Part shown: one piece after another, positions 9,424 to 16,937 of the stretch
Layout of the letters: each line of letters begins with the position of its first letter
Position numbering within the stretch: position 1 is the first letter of the stretch
Assembly: GCF_027922425.1 (NCBI RefSeq)
Contig: NZ_BSFQ01000023.1
Coordinates: 1 to 64,000 of the forward strand
Origin: Pseudonocardia halophobica
GTDB taxonomy: Bacteria; Actinomycetota; Actinomycetes; Mycobacteriales; Pseudonocardiaceae
Length of the DNA: 64,000 nt
Direction: 5' to 3'
Notes under the pieces: model-generated
Seen by the model: only the letters and a program-made list of their open reading frames with translations
Told to the model about the DNA's origin: nothing
The model's database searches: none
Made by a program: the position numbers and the translations under genes

Positions 9424-9687
9424 TCAGGTGACCGCCGTGGGCCTACGAGTTCGGAGGATGCGGGTACGGCCCGAAGTAGTTTGCTCGCGGCGTCCAAAAT
9501 GGTGCTTGGATGAGGCGGGCCGAGCCCCTGGGGCCACGGCGATCGCAGCGGGGCTACTCAGGAGCTCCGCGTGCTGACCAACGCGGGCGATCAATGCGAC
9601 CGGCACCCCCTCAGCCCGACCCAGGTTGCAACGACCTCCAACGCTGATGACATTGTCCCCTGTCTGGAGCTCTTGAATCTGCTGCAT
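9424..9687 (-). CDS. small hypothetical protein with a leaderless-type promoter
   Basis: Unrecognised product of 87 residues. The first half (MQQIQELQTGDNVISVGG) has normal protein composition; the second half is basic. Support comes from the 5' end: a minus-strand TATAGA lies eight bases before the ATG, the spacing of a leaderless actinobacterial gene. It could also be the surviving 5' end of a larger decayed gene. Confidence 0.35.
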   Translation of the reverse strand: MQQIQELQTGDNVISVGGRCNLGRAEGVPVALIARVGQHAELLSSPAAIAVAPGARPASSKHHFGRREQTTSGRTRILRTRRPTAVT

Positions 9688-10149
9688 ATTCACTGTCTAT
9701 AGTAGACCAGCAATTCACATACTGGCAGTTCACCGCCGCACGCTCGGCGCCGGGGGCCGGACTCGGGCGGGGGTGAGCCGGACAACTTGGGGTTCGACCG
9801 CCGCAGGTCGCGGTCGGCGGGTGCAGACTCGATGTCCATACCTTGGGCGTAGACGCGCCGAGAACGCCTCATATGACAGTCGCCTGCAGCGGCGCCGTTG
9901 ATCCAGGGCTTCCCGGGCCATCACGCCGGATACCGTGATCGTCCGGCATGTCCTCGTACGCCGGGCTTTATTCAGCTGCGGCCGCTGTTGCGGGTCAACG
10001 CCGAGCGTGGAGAAGCAGCATCGCGTCCCGGAGGTCAGGGCCAGGGCCGGGCTCGCCCATGCCCGTCGCCAGCGGTTGCAACCGGCGAGCTCCCTGCAAG
10101 GCCAGGACCTGGTACAGGAGATCGCAGAGGAGGGAGCGCTTTCTGGGCG
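9688..10149. other. intergenic, no recognisable gene apart from a short repeat
   Basis: No convincing gene. The promoter of the small minus-strand gene is at the left edge, and a 23-bp sequence repeated at 33539 lies inside. The long forward frames here are Arg/Pro-rich shadows. Confidence 0.5.
9857..9879 (+). repeat. 23-bp repeat, copy 1
   Basis: GCCGAGAACGCCTCATATGA plus CAG. It differs at one base from the copy at 33539-33561, in the same orientation, while the flanks differ. It may be the end of a mobile or recombining unit. Confidence 0.5.
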
Positions 10150-10335
10150 TCAGGCGCCGGCGAAGGTCAGCCGGGTGCCGGGCGGCGCCGGCTGATCGAG
10201 GTCTCCGACGATCGCGCCGTCGAGCAGGACGCGCCGCGCCTCGTGGTGCATCGCTAGTCGCTCGGGTGAGACGCCGGCGCCGAGCAGGCGGTCGCGGACG
10301 GTCGGGGCCTCGGGCTGGTTCGGCTCGTCGCTCAC
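10150..10335 (-). CDS. small hypothetical protein
   Basis: Product of 61 residues from the GTG of VSDEPNQPEAP; Glu/Pro-rich start, then an amphipathic middle (LGAGVSPERLAMHHEARRV) and GTRLTF near the end. Family not recognised. It begins 4 bp after the stop of the upstream minus-strand gene, so the two form a small operon. Confidence 0.5.
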   Translation of the reverse strand: MSDEPNQPEAPTVRDRLLGAGVSPERLAMHHEARRVLLDGAIVGDLDQPAPPGTRLTFAGA

Positions 10336-10339
10336 GTGA

Positions 10340-10606
10340 TCACTCAACGCCGTCGCCGTCGCCGTGGTGCGGGTCGGTGTCGAGGAGCACCCTGGCGGTG
10401 CGGACCGCGGCCGTGCGGATCGAGTCCGGTATGTCGGTGAGGCCGAGGGAGATGGTGTCGAGGATCGACGCGAGGCCATAGGCGTGCTCCGGGTAGCGCT
10501 GGCCGCGGTACTCGTCCTGGACAGCGAGATGGCGAAGCCGGGCGGCGGCCTGGTCGATCAGCTCACGGTCGGCCCGCAGCCGGGCGAAGAGATCGCGTTC
10601 TCGCAC
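10340..10606 (-). CDS. small helical hypothetical protein
   Basis: Product of 88 residues starting at a GTG preceded by AGGGGA. It is predicted mostly helical (RERDLFARLRADRELIDQAA, then HAYGLASILDTISLGL) with an Asp/Gly/His-rich end. No known family was recognised; similar short proteins are common in actinomycetes. The longer open frame up to 10828 is arginine-rich and rejected as the start. First gene of a two-gene operon. Confidence 0.55.
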   Translation of the reverse strand: MRERDLFARLRADRELIDQAAARLRHLAVQDEYRGQRYPEHAYGLASILDTISLGLTDIPDSIRTAAVRTARVLLDTDPHHGDGDGVE

Positions 10607-11237
10607 GTCGGATCCCCTGATGGTCGCGGCGGCCGGCGCCAGACATCTGATGGACGTCCGATCCCGACCGGTGGTCGACCGCGGGAGAAGCGCGGCTCGC
10701 CAAGCGTAGTCGCCAGCGTCGCCACACGCTGCCAGCGATCGCCAATGACGAGGTCGACAGGTACTCGTGCGCCAGGCGGCACACTCGACCGAGGGTGGCG
10801 GCCCCTCCGCCTTCGCGAGCATCGTCATTCGTTCGGACAGGTCGGCCGTCGAGATTGCGGGCGGGGCCGAGTCACGGCGTATCTCTGCGCACGATCAACA
10901 GATCAAGCTCGGGTTACAGTGTCGCCCGTACGGGTCCTGTAGGGACACCTGAGAGGGCTCCGAGCTGTGACCATCTTCGGAGATTTCGGTCCGGCCTGTC
11001 GGCCGGGCTGTGTTGGTTGGTGGTGGGCCGCTTACTCCGCCCGGTCTCACGTTCCAGGGTGCTGGCGCATCGGCTGACGCCGACAGCCCTGCGGGCTGCC
11101 CTGGAGCGTGAGCCTCGCCGGGCGGAGTCGGGCGCGGAGGAGCAAGGGCGGGCGCTTCGCACCGCGCCCCGCAGCCAGCCCACCACAACCACAAACCTGC
11201 TGTTCGGGCTGGTTGCCGACCCTTCTTGGAGGCCGCC
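10607..11237. other. intergenic, no recognisable gene
   Basis: About 630 bases with only arginine-rich shadow frames. The right end supplies GGAGG, the ribosome binding site of the next gene. Confidence 0.5.
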
Positions 11238-11738
11238 ATGTCCCAGACCCTCGACCACCAGGAGACGCCCCAGGACGAGAACATGCTTCGGCGGGTGCTC
11301 GGCTTGCGCCCGGTCCGCACGGTGGTGTTCGACGGCGAGGACTTCCTCGACCCGTGCCCCACCTGCGGGCACCGCGCCCCGGCCGAGCTCCCGTCCGGTG
11401 ACCCGGTCACCGACGTCGTGCTCGACCGCGTCGCGATCGGGCAGGCGCAGCGGACGGTGGCGATGGTGGTGGAGGTGCTCGACCAGCGCCGCCCGGTCAA
11501 GCAGCTCACCGACCTGGTCGCCCCGCGGGTGCTGCGCTACCTGCGGGCGGTCCCGGTCGAGCCCTGCGGGCTACGCGGCGGGGCCCGACTGCTCAGCTTC
11601 CACCCGTCCCAGCCACACGAGGGCGCGGTGGAGGTCGCCGGATCGGTCCGCCTCCGGGGACGACGCCGGGCGCTGGCCGCGTCGTTCACGCTCCTCGGCC
11701 TGGACCGGTGGGTGTGCTCGACGATCAGGATCCTGTGA
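11238..11738 (+). CDS. Rv3235 family protein (DUF6459)
   Basis: Product of 166 residues of a mycobacterial/actinobacterial family without known function. The C-terminal domain has the expected arrangement: MVVEVLDQRRPVKQLTDLV, APRVLRYLR, a middle beta region and the terminal LDRWVCSTI. The N-terminal part has DPCPTCGH, a possible zinc site. Start: the second ATG (before SQTLDHQ) is preceded at five bases by GGAGG and is preferred over the ATG-like start at 11226. In mycobacteria the family is near secA2/accessory loci; that context is absent here. Confidence 0.75.
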   Translation: MSQTLDHQETPQDENMLRRVLGLRPVRTVVFDGEDFLDPCPTCGHRAPAELPSGDPVTDVVLDRVAIGQAQRTVAMVVEVLDQRRPVKQLTDLVAPRVLRYLRAVPVEPCGLRGGARLLSFHPSQPHEGAVEVAGSVRLRGRRRALAASFTLLGLDRWVCSTIRIL

Positions 11739-11931
11739 CCCGGCCGGGCCGGGCGAGAGCTTCTCGCCCGGCCCTTCGGGCCGTTTCAGTCGAGCTGGCG
11801 CGCTGTGTTGGTTGGCCGCGGCGCGCCGGGCGGAGCCGTCGCGCCGCGCCCACCTGCCCGACGCCTCCCGGCTCGGAGTTACCGTTCGTCCGCCGATCGG
11901 GACCCTCGGTGATCTGCTTATCGTGCCCGTC

Positions 11932-12168
11932 GTGAGCCCCGTGCCGTACCCGCTGCCGCCGATGGCGGCGGTGAGTACGGGGGAGCTGCCGGTCGGGGCG
12001 AAGTGGGTCTACGAGCCGAAGTTCGACGGCTTCCGCTGCCTCGCCCATGCGGCCAGTGGCAGGGTGCGGTTGCAGAGTCGGCAGCTGCGGTCGTTGACCC
12101 GGTACTTCCCGGAGATCGTCGCGGCGGTAGCCGAGCTCGGCGAGGACGTGGTGCTCGACGGTGAGCTG
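11932..12168 (+). pseudogene. ATP-dependent DNA ligase, 5' part, cut by an insertion sequence
   Basis: First 79 codons of a LigC-like ATP-dependent DNA ligase. It contains the adenylation motif I EPKFDGFR with the active-site Lys and ends inside motif III (VVLDGEL). The frame then runs into the insertion sequence as nonsense. The rest of the gene resumes at 13678; joining position 12168 to 13678 restores VVLDGEL-VVWQQGRLDF, the expected continuation. The encoded stub has no nucleotidyltransferase fold and is certainly inactive. Confidence 0.88.
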
Positions 12169-12481
12169 ATATGGGGCTCCTGTTGTCAAGTGGGCAGGGG
12201 TTTTTGGCCGCGATGCGGCAGCATCGTGGCTGCTCATGCGAGCTTTCGGGGCCGGTGAGGACCGGTGGCGGAGAGGCTGTCGCGGTCGACGCGCGGTCAG
12301 GCTGATATGCGCGGGTTGGTTACCGCATGACCGGGTGTTCGTCGGGAACGGCCGCGTCTCTAGGGTCGAGCGTCGCCGCCGCGATCATGCTGCGGCGGCT
12401 GCTCATAGCTCAGCCGCGGATCGTTCCTCGCACTGCCTGTTGCCACCGGCCCTCACCGGTGTTCCGGGGGACCGGGCGAGT
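12169..12481 (-). ncRNA. candidate bridge/seek RNA region of the insertion sequence
   Basis: Noncoding end of the IS1111-like element, the place where this group encodes its guide RNA (family knowledge). No conserved ORF is seen. It contains GCTGATATG (12301-12309), identical to the left target/element junction (12165-12173), and a wider near match CGGTCAGGCTGATATG versus CGGTGAGCTGATATG. Short self-complementary stretches such as GCTGCTCATAGCTCAGC would allow stem-loops. The exact RNA ends and loops cannot be fixed by eye. Confidence 0.45.
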
Positions 12482-13588
12482 TCAGGCCGGCCGGGTGGCC
12501 GCGTGGTCCGGGTTGTCGAGCACGGCCAGGCTCCAGCACCAGCCGGCGAGTTCGCGGGCCACGGCGACCACGCTGACCGTGGACCGTTTCTGGCGGGCAT
12601 CGAGGCGGGCCCATCGCTGGTGCAGCCGCCGGTTGCCCTGGTCGGCCCGGGCCCAGACCGCCGGCGGTTGGTGAGCTCGGCGGCGGAGCAGCTCGCGGCT
12701 GGGCCGATAGCGCTTGCGGTGATGCCAGGCCGACTCGATTAGCAGCCGGCGGGCGTGGCTGTTCCCGGTCTTGGTGATCGCGCCCTGGGCCCGCCGCGTC
12801 CCGGTCGAGGTCTCCGACGGGACCAGCCCGAGGTAGGCGCCGATCGTGGAGCCGGTGAACCGGCCCCAGTCGCCGATCTCCACGGCCAGCCCGAACCCGG
12901 TCAACGTGGCCACCCCGCGCAGGCAGCACAACCGGCCCACGACCGGGGCGAACGCCGGCTCGGCGGCCATGACCTCGATCGCCCGGTCGAGCCGATCGCG
13001 GCGGGCCTGGGTGACCAGCACCGCCTCGTAGGCCTCGTCGAAGGCCAGCCGGACCCCGATGCGGTCGAACCGCAACGAGCGCAGCCACGCGTCATGGGCG
13101 CCGGTCCAGGCGCTGTCGTCCCAGACCAGCCCGTGGCGCAACAGCAGCTTGGACAGCCGGTGCCGGGCCCGCATCAGATCCCCGCGGGCATCCTCGCGGG
13201 CCCGCACCAGATCCCGCGCGGCCTCCTCAGCCTCGGTCGGCACCCGGATCCCGGGCAGCTCCCCGATCCGCAACAGCCTCGCCAGCCGCTCGGCATCGCG
13301 CCGATCGGTCTTGACCTTGTCCCCGGGCGGACGCTCGAGCTTGGACGGGGCCACCACCTCGCACCGGATCCCGGCCTCGGTCAGGGCTCTGGCCAGCCCG
13401 AACCCGGTCGGTCCGGCCTCGTAGCTGACCGCCACCGGCCCCGGCAACCCCTTGATCCAGTCCACGATCTGCGGGGTCTTCGGCGACAACCGCAACGTCC
13501 AGATCTCCCCGGCCCGCTCGTCGATCGCGCACGCGACCACCGAACGGGCGTGGACATCCAGGCCAACACACGTACGCTCCGACAGCAC
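12482..13588 (-). CDS. IS110-family transposase
   Basis: Site-specific DNA recombinase of 368 residues. The N-terminal RuvC-like DEDD domain shows Asp11 (GLDVH), Glu57 (SYEAGPTG) and Asp95/Asp98 (KTDRRDA); the C-terminal Transposase_20 domain has RGVATLTGFGLAVEIGD, GAYLGLVPSE and QGAITKTGNSHARRLLIE. The GTG before LSERTCVGLD was chosen because GGGAGG precedes it at five bases. Full length and intact, so the element may be active. Other start-like codons upstream would run into the disrupted ligase. Confidence 0.92.
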   Translation of the reverse strand: MLSERTCVGLDVHARSVVACAIDERAGEIWTLRLSPKTPQIVDWIKGLPGPVAVSYEAGPTGFGLARALTEAGIRCEVVAPSKLERPPGDKVKTDRRDAERLARLLRIGELPGIRVPTEAEEAARDLVRAREDARGDLMRARHRLSKLLLRHGLVWDDSAWTGAHDAWLRSLRFDRIGVRLAFDEAYEAVLVTQARRDRLDRAIEVMAAEPAFAPVVGRLCCLRGVATLTGFGLAVEIGDWGRFTGSTIGAYLGLVPSETSTGTRRAQGAITKTGNSHARRLLIESAWHHRKRYRPSRELLRRRAHQPPAVWARADQGNRRLHQRWARLDARQKRSTVSVVAVARELAGWCWSLAVLDNPDHAATRPA

Positions 13589-13677
13589 CGGCGCCTCCCG
13601 TAAATGCGGCACCGCCACCGGTCGTGACGGTGACCCGCGCCAACTTACGAGCGAGGCGCCGGCCCCCATACGGTCTA

Positions 13678-14541
13678 GTGGTGTGGCAGCAGGGCCGGCT
13701 CGACTTCGCAGCCCTGCAGGAACGCCTGCAGCCCTCGACTGCCGGCGCCGGTCGGCTCGCCGCGGCCACGCCGGCCGCCTATGTCGTGTTCGACCTGCTG
13801 GCGCGCCAGGGCACGGACCTGCGCCCGCTGCCGTGGGCGGAGCGGCACCGGCGCCTGGAGGAGCTGCTCGGCGCACGCTTGCCGCACGGGCTGGTGCTCA
13901 TGCCCACCTCCGCCGACCCGGCGGTCGGACGCTTGTGGATGCGGGAGCACACCGCGTCGGGCATCGAGGGCGTGGTGGCCAAGCGGGTCGACCAGCCCTA
14001 CCGCGCCGGTGCCCGGGGATGGCGGAAGGTCAAGACGCGGCTGAGCGCCGAGGCGGTCGTCGGGGGAGTGCTCGGCACCCTCGCCGAGCCCGACGCGCTG
14101 GTGGTCGGCCGGTTCGGTGCGCACGGCCGGCTGCGAGTCGCCGGCCGCACGACGCCGCTGTCCCCCGCCGCCCGCGCGCAGCTGCGAGGTGTGCTGACCG
14201 CGCCGGCCGGTGGACATCCGTGGCCGGAGGTGATCCCGTCGGCCCGATTCGGGCAGCGCCCGAGCGAACCGGTCGCGTACGTGCAGGTGGCACCTGAGGT
14301 GGTGGTCGAGCTCGAGGTCGACGCCGCCTTCGAGTACGGCCGCTGGCGTCATCCCGTGCGGTTCATGCGTTCACGGCTGGACCTGCGTCCCGAGGAGGTA
14401 ATGCAGGCTTCCGCCGCGCTGGATCCGGACGTGCTCGCAGTCCAGGAGGTCGGCGACCCCAAAGCGCTCACGGGCTACCGCTCTGAGCGCCTTGACACGA
14501 TCTCAAGGGCAGGCGATACCTACAGTTCGCCGTTCACTTGA
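13678..14541 (+). pseudogene. ATP-dependent DNA ligase, 3' part, with a foreign C-terminal tail
   Basis: Remainder of the disrupted ligase: end of motif III (VVWQQGRLDF), AYVVFDLLA, motif IV EGVVAKR and motif V (GWRKVKT), then an OB-fold region up to about RPEEVMQ. The last 40 or so codons (LDPDVLAVQEVGDPKAL and on) do not look like ligase; they resemble the start of an endonuclease/exonuclease/phosphatase (EEP) fold. A recombination joint is therefore likely near 14405. The frame ends 22 bp inside the convergent hsdM gene. No start or ribosome binding site remains for this half. Confidence 0.83.
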
Positions 14542-16007
14542 CCCTCGAGCGCAGCGGCGACGGCCTCGAACTCGGCGAGAGCGGAGGTCAGGTCCTCGAC
14601 GATCTCCCGGGCGATGACTGCGGGCGCGGGGAGGTTGTCGGTGTCTTCGAGCGACTCGTCGCGTAGCCACGTGATGTCGAGGTTTGCGTTATCGCGGCTG
14701 ACGAGCTCGTCGTAGGTGAAGGACTTCCACCGCTCGGATTCGGTGCGCTCGTCGCGGGGCTTGCCTGGAAGGTACGCGTCGACGAACTCGTCGAGGTGGT
14801 GGCGGCGCAGCGGGTTCTGCTTGAGCGTGAAGTGCTGGTTGGTGCGCAGGTCGTACACCCAGAGGCGCTGGGTCCAGGGCTGCTCGGAGGCTGGCTTCTT
14901 TTCGAAGAACAGCACGTTGGCCTTCACGCCCTGGGCGTAGAACACGCCGGTCGGGAGCCGCAGCATCGTGTGCAGGTCGAAGTCGGCCAGCAGCTTGCGG
15001 CGGAGGGTCTCGCCGGCACCGCCTTCGAACAGCACATTGTCGGGTAGTACGACGGCCGCGCGGCCGTTGATATCGAGAATCGTCATGATGTGCTGCAGGA
15101 AGTTGAGCTGCTTGTTCGAGGTCGTGACCACGAAGTCCTGGCGCTCGATCTCTCTGTCCTCGCGAACCTCGCGCCCGTCGGAGCCGATCATGGTGAGCGA
15201 GGACTTGCGCCCGAACGGCGGGTTCGACAGGACGACGGACCAGCGGCGTCCGGGGTCTGCGATGAGAGCGTCACGGACGTCGATCAGCGAGTCGCCGTCG
15301 GGCGTCCCGATGCCGTGCAGTAGCAGGTTCATTGCAGCGAGCCGGGCGGTGCCGTCGACGAGCTCGTAGCCGGTGGCGAACTCGTCGCGCAGCCTCAGTC
15401 GCTGTACCGGGGTGAACTGCTCGGAGCCCTCTGCTGCTCGTTCGTGGGCGACGAGGAGGAACCCGCCTGTGCCGCAGGCTGGGTCGACGACGGTGTCGTC
15501 GGCCGTGGGCTGGATGACGTCGACGATCCCGGCGATCAGGTCTCGCGGGGTGAAGTACTGCCCCGCGCCTGAGCCCTTGTCGGAGGCGCCCTTGGCGAGC
15601 AGCTGCTCGTAGGCGTCGCCCTTGAGGTCGGTCCCGGAGGCCGACCAGTTCTCCTTGTCGATCAGGTCGACGATCAGGCGCTTGAGCTTGGCGGGGTCCT
15701 GCACGCGGTTCTGTGCCTTGCGGAAGATCGTGCCGAGTGTGCCCGGCTGCTCCGCCAGCCCAACCAGAATCTCCGTATAGGTGACTTCGAGGTCTGTGCC
15801 CTCGGCGTCAAGCAGCCGCTGCCACGAGTACTTCTCAGGGACGATCTGCTGCGGCTTGAGCTTCCGGGTCGCCCGCTCGTGCGCCATCTTGAGGAACAGC
15901 AGGTAGGTCAGCTGCTCGGTGTACTCGATGACTCCGACGCCGTCGTCGCGCAGGACATGGCAATACGACCAGATCTTGTCGACCAGACGGCGGGAGTCCA
16001 CGGGCAT
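14520..16007 (-). CDS. hsdM: type I restriction-modification DNA methyltransferase subunit
   Basis: HsdM N6-adenine methyltransferase of 495 residues. An N-terminal HsdM_N helical domain (about 1-140) precedes the catalytic domain with SAM motif DPACGTGG (175-182) and catalytic NPPF (262-265). It pairs with HsdS for specificity and with HsdR for restriction. Last gene of the minus-strand group hsdR-hsdS-GIY-YIG-hsdM; a 33-bp gap separates it from the GIY-YIG gene. Nothing in it is broken. Confidence 0.95.
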   Translation of the reverse strand: MPVDSRRLVDKIWSYCHVLRDDGVGVIEYTEQLTYLLFLKMAHERATRKLKPQQIVPEKYSWQRLLDAEGTDLEVTYTEILVGLAEQPGTLGTIFRKAQNRVQDPAKLKRLIVDLIDKENWSASGTDLKGDAYEQLLAKGASDKGSGAGQYFTPRDLIAGIVDVIQPTADDTVVDPACGTGGFLLVAHERAAEGSEQFTPVQRLRLRDEFATGYELVDGTARLAAMNLLLHGIGTPDGDSLIDVRDALIADPGRRWSVVLSNPPFGRKSSLTMIGSDGREVREDREIERQDFVVTTSNKQLNFLQHIMTILDINGRAAVVLPDNVLFEGGAGETLRRKLLADFDLHTMLRLPTGVFYAQGVKANVLFFEKKPASEQPWTQRLWVYDLRTNQHFTLKQNPLRRHHLDEFVDAYLPGKPRDERTESERWKSFTYDELVSRDNANLDITWLRDESLEDTDNLPAPAVIAREIVEDLTSALAEFEAVAAALEGQVNGEL

Positions 16008-16040
16008 GTCCGGCAGTCTCGCACCCGGCTGTCCGTCGGC

Positions 16041-16937
16041 TCAGTCGACACCGCGCTTCTCCCAGGCGCCGAAGGTCTTGCCGTCGCTGGCGACCCACTC
16101 GATCCGCCCGTTGCACGAGGCACGTCCCTGCAGAACCGATCCGGCCGCTGACGGCGAGGTGAAGACGATGTCCCGAGCGACTCGGCCGTTCCCGTCCTCG
16201 ACAACGATGGATCCGTCGGCGAGCAGCCGTTCGAACTCGGCGTGTCTCGCCGCATGCTGCTTCGCCGTGCTGGCCGAGTGCTTCGGGCTTCCCGGTGGGA
16301 ATACCGCGACGATCTTCGAGCCCGCCAGCACTGTGAACTCGCCGTCGACCTGCTGTGCCTGCGCGTCAACTCCCAGCTTCGCGTTGAGCAGCCGGAAGAC
16401 GGGGGATTCCTGCGGCTCGGCGGGCGCTTTCGGGGAGGGCTTGACGCGAATCGCGTTGATCCCCAGCACGGGCAGCACGATCTGCAGCTGGGCTACGAAC
16501 TCGTTCATGTCCGAGACGTCGGCCTCCGGCAGCTTCGGCACATCCGGCGCCTGGCTGTTCTCGACGGTCACACGGCCGGCCTGCTTGACGAGCGCGATCA
16601 GTCGGGCCTCCAGGTAACGACCGTGAGCCTTAGTGATATTCGCGTCCTTTGACGTAACAACGACGACACGGTCCCAGAAGTCCTTACCCTTGACATGCTG
16701 CTTGAGTCGGTCTCGGACGACGTCGGCTTCGCCGATGTAGCAGCGCGTTTCTCCCAGTTCGCTGCTACCGAGCAGGAAGTAGACGCCGGTGCGCTCAGCC
16801 TCGTCGCGAGACAAGAGCTTCGCGATATCGGAGCGGGACGCGGTGACGACGTGCCCAGTCCAGTTGGGAATCTCGGCTGTTGTCAGGCCACCCGGCGTGC
16901 CCTCCACCAGGAATAACTTGATCTGCTTTCCGCTCAC
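16041..16937 (-). CDS. GIY-YIG nuclease-fold protein with DUF4357
   Basis: Protein of 298 residues. Middle part shows the GIY-YIG-like pair GVYFLLG and CYIGEAD at about residues 51-72, followed by a basic helix (RDRLKQHVKGKDFWDRVVVV) and LEARLIAL with the expected late Glu. The C-terminal third fits DUF4357 (REDUCED-type beta domain: GSIVVEDGNGRVARDIVF, SAAGSVLQGRASCNGRIEW). Such proteins are found inside type I restriction loci; whether it cuts DNA or regulates is unknown. It overlaps hsdS by 4 bp, so it is translationally coupled and part of the restriction operon. Confidence 0.85.
   Translation of the reverse strand: MSGKQIKLFLVEGTPGGLTTAEIPNWTGHVVTASRSDIAKLLSRDEAERTGVYFLLGSSELGETRCYIGEADVVRDRLKQHVKGKDFWDRVVVVTSKDANITKAHGRYLEARLIALVKQAGRVTVENSQAPDVPKLPEADVSDMNEFVAQLQIVLPVLGINAIRVKPSPKAPAEPQESPVFRLLNAKLGVDAQAQQVDGEFTVLAGSKIVAVFPPGSPKHSASTAKQHAARHAEFERLLADGSIVVEDGNGRVARDIVFTSPSAAGSVLQGRASCNGRIEWVASDGKTFGAWEKRGVD

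Larger units (their letters stand above)
12169..13677 (-). mobile_element. IS110-family (IS1111-like) insertion sequence, about 1.5 kb
   Basis: Boundaries come from the split ligase: removing 12169-13677 restores its frame exactly, with no target duplication needed, as in the IS110 family. The element carries one DEDD transposase on the minus strand. TATGGGG (12170-12176) near one end and CCCCATA (13664-13670) near the other form short subterminal inverted repeats, a trait of the IS1111 group. The long noncoding end (12169-12481) lies downstream of the transposase and the upstream end is only about 90 bp, again as in IS1111. Confidence 0.87.

Noticed and set aside
12755..13603. Forward frame across the IS transposase
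   Set aside because: Antisense to the DEDD transposase; Gln/Pro/His-rich with no domain.
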